A stretch of 64,000 bases of DNA. It comes from Stomoxys calcitrans. Its lineage: Eukaryota; Arthropoda; Insecta; Diptera; Muscidae. Below the pieces are notes generated by a model. The model was not told the origin of the DNA, did not search any database, and saw nothing but the letters and a program-made list of their open reading frames with translations. Positions 45,554 to 56,520 of the stretch are shown piece by piece (the first letter of the stretch is position 1; the number at the start of each line of letters is the position of its first letter). A program made the position numbers and the translations under genes. The DNA lies in NCBI RefSeq assembly GCF_963082655.1, contig NC_081553.1, positions 33,375,801-33,439,800 of the forward strand, given 5' to 3'.

Positions 45554-45811
45554 ACGGCAGTCCTCTTGCCTTCACTGCCAAATCGTCTGCCCCTTTATTC
45601 CCCCTTACTTCGTTATGGCCAGGCACCTAAACAATGCGGATTGTGCCATCCTCAGAGAAGGCGTTAATCCCTTTCTTACACTGCAAGACTGTTTGTGACC
45701 TTACCCTTCTGGTTGTTATTGCCCTTATGGCAATTTTACTGTAAATAAAGATGTTCACACTCGACGTCCTCGCGTTAGAACCACACCACCTCACTCATTC
45801 CGTAATCGCCG
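45554..45811 (-). pseudogene. Second copy of the RNase H segment
   Basis: Repeats the part of the previous feature from VNIFIYSKIAIRAITT through the SEDGTIRIV(*)VPGHN region. Differences include a stop where GHN(G) follows a changed Trp codon, and a lost stretch (KGINAFSED directly after the SLAV tract). It is separated from the first copy by about 10 bases, so it looks like a tandem duplication or two nested insertions of the same family. Confidence 0.7.
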
Positions 45812-46078
45812 GCTAGCATGTTCGCCTATGATGCTAAACGCCTGGGTTCGAGTCCTCCCGAGACCATCAGAAAAAAAAGTCAGCGGTGGTTTTCCCCCAC
45901 CTAATGCTGGCAACATTTGTGAGGTACTATGTCATGTAAAACTTCTCTCCAAAGAGGTGTCGCGCTGCGGCACGTCGTTCGGACACGGCTATAAAAAGGA
46001 GACCCCTTGTCATTGAACTTAAACCTGAATCGGACAGCAGTCATTGACATGTGGGAAGTTTGCCCCTGTTCTCCATCA
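45812..46078 (+). mobile_element. tRNA-derived SINE, head slightly truncated
   Basis: It starts within the A-box (GGCTAGCATGTTCGCC) and has a strong B-box GGGTTCGAGTCC at 45844-45855, then the full body (GGCTATAAAAAGGAGACC) and a tail ending GTTTGCCCCTGTTCTCC. Confidence 0.85.
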
Positions 46079-46085
46079 CCAAGTC

Positions 46086-46904
46086 TAGGTTTTTCTTGTT
46101 TAAGACTTGCATCGTGCTTTCCTTCTCGATTTTGCCGTCGCCTTTGTGAGCTGTGAGATGTCCATCTTTCTCACAAGGTCGAGCTTTACCCCCCAGGAAG
46201 TGTAGATACTTGCAACGAGCTTTTCGACGATGCAAAGCCCACCGTTAAGATGTCCCCTCTATACTCGCAGCTCATAATCCGTATGGGTGGACCCTCTTCA
46301 GAGTTCAACACATGTTCGATAACCCATTCGTTTACCAAATGCCTGGAATCGACGATCTGGTGGAATCCTACCGGATGCACAGCCGATATTGATGACTGCA
46401 TAATTCAGCTCATCTCTGCTGTGCTTCCTTGCCACTCCGACGTAAGAGGGGGCTCCTTACTATTCTCGGCAACCATCGTCCCCTTCAGTGACGGCTATGG
46501 CATCGTTTTGGAAGTCACAGTCCCCCATGAAGTCTCACGGGCCGTTGGCACTTCCTTCGTGTCTGTTCCAAATTTGTCTTCCCCCGCAGGACACTGTCTG
46601 GAGTCTCCATTGTGGTTGGGTTGGCTTCCCAGAGTACTTGAAAACGGCGGGCTCTTGGCAGTGTTATGCTCTTCGGCAGATCTGATTCTCTTTCCAGTTT
46701 CTGTTCTATCCTTTCCAGCATCTTGCGTATTAGCTCGATTGCGCTGTCGGTACATACTCCTCTGTCTCTGTCGTGCTGGGGTGGACGTGCGGGTGTTGAG
46801 GTGGCTGCTAAGAAGACAGTTTTGATGTTGCTTAAGGGCAGATTGGCTTCTAGCCGGCCTCCGCTATTTAGAGCTGGTCGGGTATCGTTGCGATAACCGC
46901 CGCG
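46086..46904 (-). other. Coding-like but unidentified minus-strand stretch
   Basis: Several long minus-strand open frames follow one another: 131 codons at 46515-46910, 86 codons in another frame at 46495-46755, 71 codons at 46186-46401 and 64 codons at 46041-46235. The plus strand is also open for 191 codons (46250-46825). GC content is higher than in the AT-rich surroundings, as in the retrotransposon segments nearby. No catalytic motif is visible. A charged, helical segment (LIRKMLERIEQKLERE) lies in the largest minus frame. An ORF1 of a non-LTR element is a guess. Confidence 0.35.
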
Positions 46905-47440
46905 GGTCAAGCACCTTGGTGTAGTTGTGTCACAGAGGTTGCGTTTTCCGGCCCACTTGAACCAGTTATGCTTAGGCGCATTCTGAGGAGTGACTGGGGT
47001 CTGAGCAGGCGTGCTGCATGGACTATATATCCGGGTCTATTTGTTGCCTGTGCAACTTATGGCGTGCCTATGTGGTATCGGGCAGTCAAGACTGTTCATA
47101 GGCGTGAGAAGGTGACTTCTTGCCAGAGGTCAGCTATGTTGGCGTGCGCGCCCTTATGTAGGACTGTCTCCTCAGATGCAATGCAGGTGTTGTTGAGTTC
47201 TGCGTCCCTTGATTTGGAGGTGATCCGTCGCGCGGTTTTATATAAAGCTAGGAGGGATCTTCCGGTTGCCGAAAGGGATTGGCTTCCTAATCCGAATCTT
47301 GCGAATGGAGATGTTAGGCGGCTTAAGGCACACCTTTGGAGTGCCTTATGTGAAGGACACGTTGGAGTGACAGTGACAATGGACGGGTTACTTACCGATT
47401 TATTGGGGACGAGACGTTCGATTTTGGCTTTGGCCTGAGT
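46905..47440 (+). pseudogene. R1-like retrotransposon pol, C-terminal part
   Basis: Reading starts in mid-protein with VKHLGVVVSQRLRF (the RT thumb strand), shifts frame, and continues from 46968 for 156 codons: MLRRILRSDWGLSRRAAWTI, YPGLFVACATYGVPMWYRAV, CQRSAMLACAPLCRTVSSDA and LSSASLDLEVIRRAVL. The order (F)VACATYG ... CQR ... CRTVS ... PLDLEV is characteristic of the region after the palm in R1-clade elements. There is no RT active site upstream and no terminal Cys motif downstream, so both ends are truncated. R1 elements normally sit in 28S rDNA; none is visible here. Confidence 0.8.
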
Positions 47441-48443
47441 CTTTAGTTTTTACTGACAGGGCATGGCTCTCTCAATGCATTTTGGCATAAGAGGAGCCTG
47501 TCGCTACCATTTTACTCCTAGAACTCAGTTTCCCTTCCACGGAAGTTGTAAGCATTTTCTTCGTCACCATTTTTTTTATAATATATATTGATAGTTGTTC
47601 GGGCGAAAAGTCGAAGCCAGTACTAGGCTTTAGGTGTGAGTGTTTTTGCACTAAGTTATGACGGCAGTAGTATTTCACTCTTATATCATACATACTTCAG
47701 AGATGTTGCTTAATTACTCTCGATTTGGCTTTTTTTACTCTTGCAATGATGTAAAACTTAAAAATTTCAAATTAACTTGGCGGTTACCTTAATCGAATTT
47801 CAAACAATAGCTATTTTCTATATTGAAAAAACAGAAATTGCTTGAATTTAGCCTAACGGTCCGGCTCAGCATGAATGGTTTTATTCCATCACACTCTTCA
47901 TTGAAGTTGAAATGCTTGTTAAATATCTTTGACTTTTCATATATAGGCTGCGGATGCTGGGCCTGAATGATGGCTTGTTTTCGGTTTGATTTCACTTCAA
48001 TCATGTTTTGTAATTAAACTTTATGGAGCTTCTATTTGAAACACTGCGGGCTACCGTTCGGTATTTCCTTATTGTCTGCTTAACTTGGCTATGGTTTTAT
48101 TTCTGTTGCCTCACAAAAGCAACAGTTTGCAATTTGTTAGGCCATTTTGAGTTTTATAGCTTCATTAAAGACTTCGTTTGAATTTTCATTTGCACAAGTC
48201 TTTCGAAAAACACGAGTATTGTAAATGATGGAATTCCCCGAAGATGTTTCCTGACATCTTACTTTTCAATAAAATCGTATTTCACATCATGTTACTGGTG
48301 GGGGATATGATTATTGATTTGATTAATGGAGTTTGTTTAGTTGCTGGTGTTGGGAAACTAAAACTTACCCAAATACTCGTAATCTTTATTTTGTGGGGTT
48401 TTCTTTAGGTGGATGTTTGGCTTAATCATAATCCATAAGATGG
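47441..48443. other. Unassigned AT-rich stretch
   Basis: About 1 kb with no repeat or coding signal that I recognise. Confidence 0.45.
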
Positions 48444-48770
48444 AACAAGTAAAAGCGTGCTTAGTTCGGCCGGGCCGAATCTTATGTTCCCTACACCATG
48501 GATGGTATTCGTCAATTTCTTTGTCCGGTATCTCTTTATAAGCAAACAAAAGATTCCGGCGCAAAATTTCAACCAAAATGGATTAGAATTGCGCCCTATG
48601 AGGGCTCAATAAGTAAAATCGGGAGATCGGTTAATATGGTCAGGTTATGGACCGATTCAGACCATAATTGGTACGTATATTAGAGTTCATAGAAGAATCC
48701 ACTTTGCAAAATTCACTTTTTTTAATTTTCAGCACAGTTGTTTAGCTTTTTACCCTCCACATCCGTATCG
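48444..48770 (+). repeat. Helentron-like element, hairpin end and two units
   Basis: AACAAGTAAAAGCGTGCTTA leads into an intact hairpin TTCGGCCGGGCCGAA at 48465-48479. This is followed by ATGTTCCCTACACCATGGAT and two units. The copy is cut before its core, close to an inverted SINE. Confidence 0.85.
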
Positions 48771-48777
48771 AAAATTG

Positions 48778-48990
48778 TCCTTATCTGACAAATTGCAAAT
48801 TTTGCCCATGAACATTCCACTAAGGAACAGAGGCAAACTTCTCACATATCAAAGAGTGCAGTTTGATTCAAGTTGAAGCTCAAGGGGCCTTCTTATTATA
48901 GACGAGGCCGAACGGTATGCCGCAGTGCGACGCCTCTTTCGAGAGAAGTTTTACATGGCATAGTACCTCACAAATGTTGCCAGCATTGAA
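48778..48990 (-). mobile_element. SINE, tRNA-like head missing
   Basis: Tail at 48783-48812 (GCAAATTTTGCCCATGAACA), then the TTCTTATTATAGACGAGGCC body and CACAAATGTTGCCAGCATTG. It stops where the conserved GGTGGGGAAAACC-like block would begin, so the head with the Pol III boxes is lost. Confidence 0.8.
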
Positions 48991-50519
48991 AGGGAAGGTG
49001 TGCAGGACCAAGAAACGTGGTCCTGCAAGTGGGTATGCATTTGGTGAACTACTCCCAAATACCTTTCATTTGAGTTCCATATTGCCTTGACCCGTTAATA
49101 TGTATGTCAAATTTATGGGCGTTTTCGGTATGAGTTGGTCCGCAGACACTTGGCCGTGAAAAAATATTCGCATAATGCTCTTCTCTCAAACACCATTTAT
49201 TTTAACCCCATATTGCCATGGGTTAGAGGGACGTTTATGGGTTGAGGCGTACCCCAATCACTTGGCCCCAAAATTGGTTATCATATTTGTTTTCTAATCT
49301 CAAATACCTTTCATTTGATGGGTAAATTTGTACTCTTGGAGAAGGGGCGGTGCCCCAAAAACATTGTCCCACATTTGGATATCGGATTCGTATTCTACTC
49401 CCAAATACCATTACTTGAGCTCCATATAACGATGGTCAATAAATAATGCCTGTTTGTGGGGTGTTTTTGGGAAGGGGTAGACCCCCCAAAAATTTGTCCT
49501 GAAAATGGATATCAATTTCGTGCTCTACTCTCCAATACTTTTCATTGGAGGCCCACATTGACCTGGTCGGTAAATATGTCCGATTTAGGTGTGTTTTGGA
49601 GAGTGGGGTTGTCCCCCAAACACTTAGCCCTGAAAATTAATCAGCATCGTGCTCTACTCTCAATATCATTTATTTGAACCACATATTGCGAATGGACTCA
49701 AAGTTGGATATCAAATTTGTTTTCTAATCTCAAAGACCTTTCATTTAAACTTCTTATTGCAAAAGTCAGCAAGTATGTCCGCTTTGTGGAGAGCTCCACT
49801 CTTTTTAAGACCCCAATTGACATGGTAAGCAAATACGTCCTATTTGGGGGTTTTTATGGGGGTGGGACGTCCCCTAGACAGTAGGTCCCTAATGTTGATA
49901 TCAGATTCGTGGTTTACTCCAAAATACGTTTCATTTGCTCCCTATATTTGCATAGTCGCAAACATGTCCGGGTAAGAGGGTGTTCTTGGGGATGGGGAGG
50001 CCATTCTGTGACTTTCTCTGAAAATATATATCAGCTTCGTTTCTACTTTAAAGTTCTTTTATTGGAGCTTCATATTGCAATGTTCAGCAAATGCTTCCTG
50101 TTTGGGTGGTGTTGTGGGGTAGGTTGGGCTCATAGAAACTTTTTCCCGAATATTGATACAAGATTTCGTGGGGTACTTCCAATGACCTTTCATTTGAGCC
50201 CCATATTGTTATGCTCGTAAATTTGTGCTCTTTGGGGGGTATTTTTGGGGAGGGGTGGCCCCTTAAATATTTGGTTCCACTTTTGGATACCATATTCGTA
50301 TTCTACACTAAAATACCTTCTTTTTGAGCCCCATATTGCGATGGTCAGTAAATAAGTCCTGTTTGGAGGTGTTTTTAGGGAGCGGCGTCCCCCTCCCAAC
50401 ACTTGGTCGCACACTTTGATATCAGATTCGTATTTTACTCGTAAATACCTTTCATTTGAGCCCCATATTGCCATGGTCGGTAAACATGACCAACTAAGGA
50501 AGGTTTTGGGGTTTGGGAT

Positions 50520-50550
50520 AGGCTTTGGGGGCGCCTCACCCCCAAAGCCT
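50520..50550. repeat. Perfect GC-rich hairpin
   Basis: Arms AGGCTTTGGGGG (50520-50531) and CCCCCAAAGCCT (50539-50550) pair perfectly over 12 bases with a 7-base loop. It directly precedes a TA tract and lies at the outer left edge of the larger palindrome. Confidence 0.9.
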
Positions 50551-50552
50551 AC

Positions 50553-50599
<47 letters not shown>

Positions 50600-51042
50600 G
50601 GCTCAAATTACAATATGGGGCTCAAATTAAAGGTATTTAAGATGAGAAAATGTGTCTGATATTCAATTGTTGGACTAAGTGTTTGGGGGACCACCCCACT
50701 CCCCGAAACACCCCTTAATCGCACATTTTTACCGACCATGGCAATATGGGACTCAAATGAAATGTATTTGCGAGAAGAATACGAATCTGATACCCGTCCC
50801 ACATTTGGGTATCAGATTCGTATTCTACTCGCAAATACCTTTCATTTGAGTCCCATATTGCCATGGTCGGTAAACATGCCCGATTTAGAAGTGTTTTGGG
50901 GTTTGGGGTGGTCCCCCAAACACTTAGCCCGACAATTGAATATCAGACGCATTTTCTTATCTTAAATACCTTTCATTTGAGTCCCATATTGCCGTGATTT
51001 GGGTATATATATATATGGTAGGCTTTGGGGGTGAGGCGCCCC
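50527..51042. repeat. Long inverted repeat (~0.5 kb)
   Basis: Arms of about 240-275 bases run from GGGGCGCCTCACCCCC (50527) to TGATACCCGTC (near 50798) and back from GGGTATCAGATTCGTATTCT (50807) to GGGGGTGAGGCGCCCC (ending 51042). A TA tract lies inside each arm (50556-50597 and about 51004-51016), longer on the left. The centre is near 50801, with only about a dozen unpaired bases. Such a structure could form a cruciform or a long RNA hairpin. Confidence 0.85.
50556..50597. repeat. TA dinucleotide tract
   Basis: About 21 uninterrupted TA units, within the left arm of the palindrome. Confidence 0.98.
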
Positions 51043-51261
51043 CAATAGGTACATCCGAAATTTGAAAGCAAAATTTTTGTTTGTAGGTTAATGTAAGAGA
51101 GCACACAAAATTTCGGTTAAATTACACCACCCATCTCTGAGATCTGGCGTTTCTGAAAATAAGGGTAAGGGGAGGGCCCACCCCCCATTCAGATATCAAA
51201 AAATTTAGTACCCTATTTGCACCACGGGATCATTATGCACCTCCCTGCGTCCCACCTTGCG

Positions 51262-51822
51262 ACCCTCCCTCCGTCCGTCCCTCCCTGCGACCCTCCCTGC
51301 GACCCTCCCTGCGACCCTCCCTGCGACCCTCCCTGCGACCCTCCCTGCGACCCTCCCTGCGACCCTCCCTGCGACCCTCCCTGCGACCCTCCCTGCGACC
51401 CTCCCTGCGACCCTCCCTGCGACCCTCCCTCCGTCCCTCCCTCCGTCCCTCCCTCCGTCCCTCCCTCCGTCCCTCCCTCCGTCCCTCCCTCCGTCCCTCC
51501 CTCCGTCCCTCCCTCCGTCCCTCCCTCCGTCCCTCCCTCCGTCCCTCCCTCCGTCCCTCCCTCCGTCCCTCCCTCCGTCCCTCCCTCCGTCCCTCCCTCC
51601 GTCCCTCCCTCCGTCCCTCCCTCCGTCCCTCCCTCCGTCCCTCCCTCCATCCCTCCCTCCATCCCTCCCTCCATCCCTCCCTCCGTCCCTCCTTCCGTCC
51701 CTCCCTCCGTCCCTCCCTCCGTCCCTCCCTCCGTCCCTCCCTCCGTCCCTCCCTCCGTCCCTCCCTCCGTCCCTCCCTCCGTCCCTCCCTCCATCCCTCC
51801 CTCCGTCCCTCCCTCCGTCCAT
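51262..51822. repeat. 12-bp minisatellite in two blocks
   Basis: First about 12 units of GACCCTCCCTGC (to about 51432), then about 32 units of GTCCCTCCCTCC (to 51822) with a few ATCC or TTCC variants. Since 12 is divisible by three, up to five frames are open for 190-248 codons. These are not genes. It leads straight into the minus-oriented Helentron-like element at the position where the GTCC core is expected. Confidence 0.97.
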
Positions 51823-52742
51823 GTTTTGATAAAGCTTCCAAATTAACCGATCTTGGATCTTGACTTCTTGTGCCACTAGAGGGCCCCAATATCATCCGAT
51901 TTGGCTGAAATTTGGCATAAGGTGTTTCGTCATGACTTCCGACAACTGTGCAAGTGTGGTTCAAATCGATTGATAACATGATAGGCTGTCATATTAACCG
52001 ACCTTGAATCTTGATTTCTTGAGCCTCTATAGGGCGCAATTCTAATCCGATTTGGCTGAAATTTTGCAAAATGTGTGTTGTTATGACTACCAACAACTGT
52101 GTCAAATATAGTTTTAATTGGTCCATAACCTGATATAGCTGCCATTTAAACCGATCTTGAATCTTGACTTCTTGAGCATCTAGAGGTCGCAATTCTTATC
52201 CGATTTAGCTGAAATTTTGCAAGATTTGTTTTGTTATGATTTTCAACAATTTTCCTACGTATGGCTGAAATCGGTCTATAACCTTATATAGCTGCCATAT
52301 AAACCGGTCATAGGTCTTCATATTTTAGGCCTCCAGAGGGTGCAATTCTTATCCAATTTGGCTGAAATTTTGTACAACGTCTTCTCCCATGATCTTCAAC
52401 ATACGAGACCAATATGATTTGAATCGATCTATAGCCTGATACAGCTTCCACATAAACCGATCTCCCGATTATGCTTCTTGAGGCTCGACAAGGCGCATTT
52501 CTTATCCGAACGGACTGAAATATTTCCTAATGACTTCTACTATGGTCCTCAACATTGAAGTCATTTATGGTCGGAATCGGACCATAACTATATTGGATAT
52601 AGCTCCAATAGCATAACCATTATTGTCTATTATTCTCTGTTTGCCTACAAAGAGATACTTCGCAAATAACTCGACAAATGCGATCCATGGTGGAGGATAC
52701 ATAAGATTCGGCCCGGACGAACTTATCACGCTTTTACTTGTT
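51823..52742 (-). repeat. Helentron-like element following the minisatellite
   Basis: After GTCCATGTTTTGATAAAGCT there are five units with TTGACTTCTTGAGCC and GGGCGCAATTCTAATCCGAT. It then ends AGATTCGGCCCGGACGAACT (hairpin with one mismatch) and ATCACGCTTTTACTTGTT. The other end, with its TTGATC core and terminal repeat, is missing or replaced by the minisatellite. Confidence 0.85.
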
Positions 52743-53874
52743 AATTTTGTTTTATTTGAAGGCTCTTTAGAACTTCCTAGGACCATACTTTTGATAGTCT
52801 CCCTGGAAGTAACCTTAACCAAAAGTTTATTAATATTTTTTCTCTCAAATTCATATGATTTTTAGCCGTTCTGCCAAGCTGACCTCAAGTATAGAAATCG
52901 GTTTTTTTTTACTGTTGCGTCGGCGTATTGTAAAGTTTATTGGAGTACAACAATTTTTGATTTATATTCAATTGTTTTCTAAATAATTGACAGTCTGAGC
53001 AGTCTCATATGCACCACAAGCCAGAAAAGTCCTCAAGAGTCCTCTCACAGTTACAGTAAGATACATAGCCATATATGCACACATATCTACATATCTATGT
53101 AGGTACGAGAATGTGAGTTGTGATTTTGTTTTGTTTTGTATTTTTACACTTAAGCATTGTTTGACAACAATTTTCATAGTTTCCATGTTTAACAATTGTT
53201 CAATTCGTACTATTATTGCCCATATTTGTTTTCTGGGCATTTTTCCCTCCACACAATGCTTGGCAGCAGCTTTCAAAACATTTCGGGGCAGGAAGAGGGA
53301 TAACTTTTCGAAGGACAATACATGGAATGGGCTGCAAGAGGCACAAAAAAAAACGAAAAACAGAAAACCGAAATCCCACCAAGCAGAGAATGATTAATGT
53401 AGAGACGATTACCTGAACTTAGGTGAGAGAATATGTTCATGGTGACAACAAACAAGATATATTACTTGCAGTTTTAGTCTACACTAATAAGACCATGCTT
53501 GGAGCTCTTTTTGTTGGATTTTTTATTATTTGTAAATTTGTCTGTTCTTGTTCCCATTTTGTATACGTTTTTGTTTTTTTTTTTTGGCTTTGTATGCCTC
53601 AAGTGTATATTTTGTCATTTTTTATCCATATAAGGCGCTAATAAACAGTGTGTGAATGAATTAAATAATGGTGTCATTACATTTAAAAGGGAACGTAATT
53701 TATTGCCCACATATCCTCATAGACAATCAATTAGGCAAAAACACAAGATACAAAGGCGATTTTAGAATTGAATTTTAGATATGAGTTATTTCACATAGCA
53801 TGTAAAATTTGTTTAATTAAAAATATAAAGAATATTGGGCTAAAATTAGCTAAATACAATAAATAACAAGTAAA
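52743..53874. other. Unassigned AT-rich stretch
   Basis: About 1.1 kb. Opposite-strand open frames at 52968-53455 overlap each other and share no recognisable motif. T-runs are present at 53574-53585. Confidence 0.45.
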
Positions 53875-55015
53875 AGCGTGCAAAGTTAACATAAGTCACT
53901 GTGTCAAATTTCAGTGAAATCGGATTATAAATGCTCCTTTTATGGGCCGAAAACCTTAAATCGAGAGATCGGACTATATAGCAGCTATATTCAAATCTGA
54001 ACCGATCTGGGCCAAATTGAAGGAGAATATCGAAGGGGCTAATCCAACTCACCGTTCCAAATTTCGGTGACATCGGACAATTAATGCGGCCTTTAAGGGC
54101 CCGAAATTTTAAATCGACAGATCGGTCCATATGGCAGCTATATGCAAATCTTGATCGATCGAGGTCAAATTGCAGAACTTAACCCACTGTTCCAAATTTC
54201 GGAGACATCGGACAGTATATGCGCCTTTTATGGGCAGAAAAACTTAAATCGAGAGATCGGTCTATATGGCAGCTATATGCAGATTTTGATCGATCGAGGT
54301 CAAATTGCAAAAATATGTCGGGGGGCTTAACTTAACCCACTGTCCCAAATTTCGGCGACATCGGACAATATATGCGCCTTTTATGGGCCCAAAACCTTAA
54401 ATCGAGAGATCGGTCTATATGGCAGCTATATCCAAATCTGGACCGATCTGAATCAAATTGAACAGGAATGTCGAAGGGTCTAACACAAGTCACTGTCCTA
54501 AACTTTGGCAAAATCGGACTATAAATGCTCGTTTTATGGGCTCAAAACCTTAAATCCCGAGATCGGTCTATATCAAAATCTGTACCGATCTAGGCTAAAT
54601 TTCAGAATTATGTCGGGATCTCACAGATCTCAACCGATCTGTGCCACATTGCAGAAGTATCTCAAGGGGTTTAATTTAACACACTGTCCCAAATTTCGGC
54701 GACATTGGACAATAAATGCGCCTTTTATGGGCGCGAGACTTCAAATCGAGAGATCGGTCTATATGGCAGCTATATCCAAATCTTGATCGATCTAGGCCAA
54801 AATTCAGAAATATGTCGGGGAGCTTAACTTAACCCACTGTCTCAAATTTTTGCAGCTATATCCAAATCTGGACCAATCTAGGCCAAATTCAAGAAGAATG
54901 TCGAAGGGTCTAACCCAACTCAGTGTCTCAAATTTTGGCAAAATCGAACTATAAATGCGCGAGACCTTAAACCGAGAGATCGGTCTATATGGCAGCTATA
55001 TTTAAATCTGGACCG

Positions 55016-55405
55016 ATCTGGGGCAAATTCAAGAAAGATGTCGAAGGGCCTGATGCAACTCACTGTCCAAATTTTGGCAAAATCGGACTATAAATGCGCC
55101 TTTTATGTGCGCGGGACCTTAAATCGAGAGATCGGTGTATATGGCCGCTATATCCAAATCTGGACCGATCTAGCCCAAATTGAAGAAGGATGTCGGAGAT
55201 CTTTACCTTTATCTGGGGCAAATTCAAGAAAGATGTCGAAGGGCCTGATGCAACTCACTGTCCAAATTTTGGCAAAATCGGACTATAAATGCGCCTTTTA
55301 TGTGCGCGGGACCTTAAATCGAGAGATCGGTGTATATGGCCGCTATATCCAAATCTGGACCGATCTAGCCCAAATTGAAGAAGGATGTCGGAGATCTTTA
55401 CCTGA
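55016..55405 (+). repeat. Perfect 195-bp tandem duplication within the array
   Basis: 55016-55210 and 55211-55405 appear identical (both contain AATTCAAGAAAGATGTCGAA and GTGTATATGGCCGCTATATC). Neighbouring units differ at many positions, so this doubling is recent or an assembly artefact. Confidence 0.9.
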
Positions 55406-56333
55406 CTCACTGTCCCAAATTTCGGCGACATTGGACAATAAATGCGCGTTTTATGGACCCAAAGCCTTTAATCGAGAGATCTGTCTATATGGCAGGTATA
55501 TCCAAATCAAATAGGTCATATTACAAAGGTACGCCGAGGGGCTTAAGTTAACTCACTGATCCAAATTTCGGCGTAATTAGACAATAAATGCGCCTTTTAT
55601 GTGCCCAAAACCTTAAATCGAGAGATCGGTCTATATGGCAGCTATATCCAAATCTGGACCGATCTGAATCAAATTGAACAGGAATGTCGAAGGGTCTAAG
55701 ACACTGTCCCAAATTTTGGCAAAATCGGACTATAAATGCGCGTTTTATGGTCTCAAAACCTTAAATCGCGAGATCGGTCTATATGGATCTAGGCCAAATT
55801 TCAGAAATATGTCGGGGGGCTTCACTTAACCCACTGTCCCAAATTTCAGCAAAATCGCATACTAAATGTGGCTTTTATGGGCCAAAGACCCTAAATCGGA
55901 GGATCGGTCTATATGGCAGCTATAACCAAATCTGGACCAAATTAACGAAGGATGTCGAAGGGCCTAACACAACTCACTACCCCAAATTTCAGCAAAGTTG
56001 GACTGTGGCTTTTATGGGCCTAAGACCCTAAATCGGACGATCGGTCTAAATGGCAGTTATATCCAAATCTGGACCGATCTGGGACAAATTGAAGAACGAT
56101 GTCGTAGGGCCTAAAACAACTCACTGTCCCAAATTTCAGCAAAATCGAATAATAAATGTGGCTTTTATGGGCCTGAGACCCTAAATCGGCTGATCGGTCT
56201 ATATAAGGGGCTATATCAAGATATAGTCCGATATAGCCCATCTTCGAACTTAACCTGCTTATGGACAAAAAAAAAGAGTGTGTGCAAAGTTTCAGCTCAA
56301 TATCTCTATTTTAAAGACTGTAGCGTGATTTCA

Positions 56334-56476
56334 ACAGACAGACGGACGGACAGACATACGGACAGAAGGACGGACAGACGGACGAACAGACGGACGGACA
56401 GATGGACGGACAGACGGATGGACGGACGGACAGACAGACGGACGGACAGACGGACGGACGGACAGACGGACGGACA
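56334..56476. repeat. Expanded GACGGACA microsatellite in the core
   Basis: About 143 bases of GACG/GACA tetranucleotides with occasional changes (CATACGGA, AGAAGGAC, GATGGACG). Other copies have only 10-25 bases of it at this place. Confidence 0.93.
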
Positions 56477-56520
56477 TGGCTAGATCGACTTAAACTTTCA
56501 TGAAGATCAAGAATATACAA

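Larger units (their letters stand above)
48993..51225 (+). repeat. Second-type tandem array with an internal palindrome
   Basis: Units of about 120-135 bp, each containing CAAATACCTTTCATTTGAG, the TCCCATATTGCCATGGTCGG motif, a G-rich run (TTTTGGGGAGGGG) and ATATCAGATTCGTATTCTAC. About fifteen units are recognisable. The orientation reverses between about 50598 and 50800 and then returns. The family is present again at 58483 and 60949. No coding content. Confidence 0.8.
53875..56520 (+). repeat. Helentron-like element, the longest array in the window
   Basis: AACAAGTAAAAGCGTGCAAA starts the copy, but the hairpin and CCCACCACC are deleted. About sixteen units of the GGTCTATATGGCAGCTATAT type follow, including a perfect 195-bp tandem duplication. 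The 3' block (CCCATCTTCGAACTTAACCT) leads to an expanded GACGGACA tract and CATGAAGATCAAGAATATAC, where it breaks off before the terminal repeat. Confidence 0.88.

Noticed and set aside
46250..46825. 191-codon plus-strand frame
   Set aside because: It overlaps several minus-strand frames that look at least as coding-like. No motif was recognised, so it was not called as a gene.
51205..51979. Five open frames of 190-248 codons on both strands
   Set aside because: They are products of the 12-bp minisatellite, whose period is a multiple of three. The peptides are pure short repeats.
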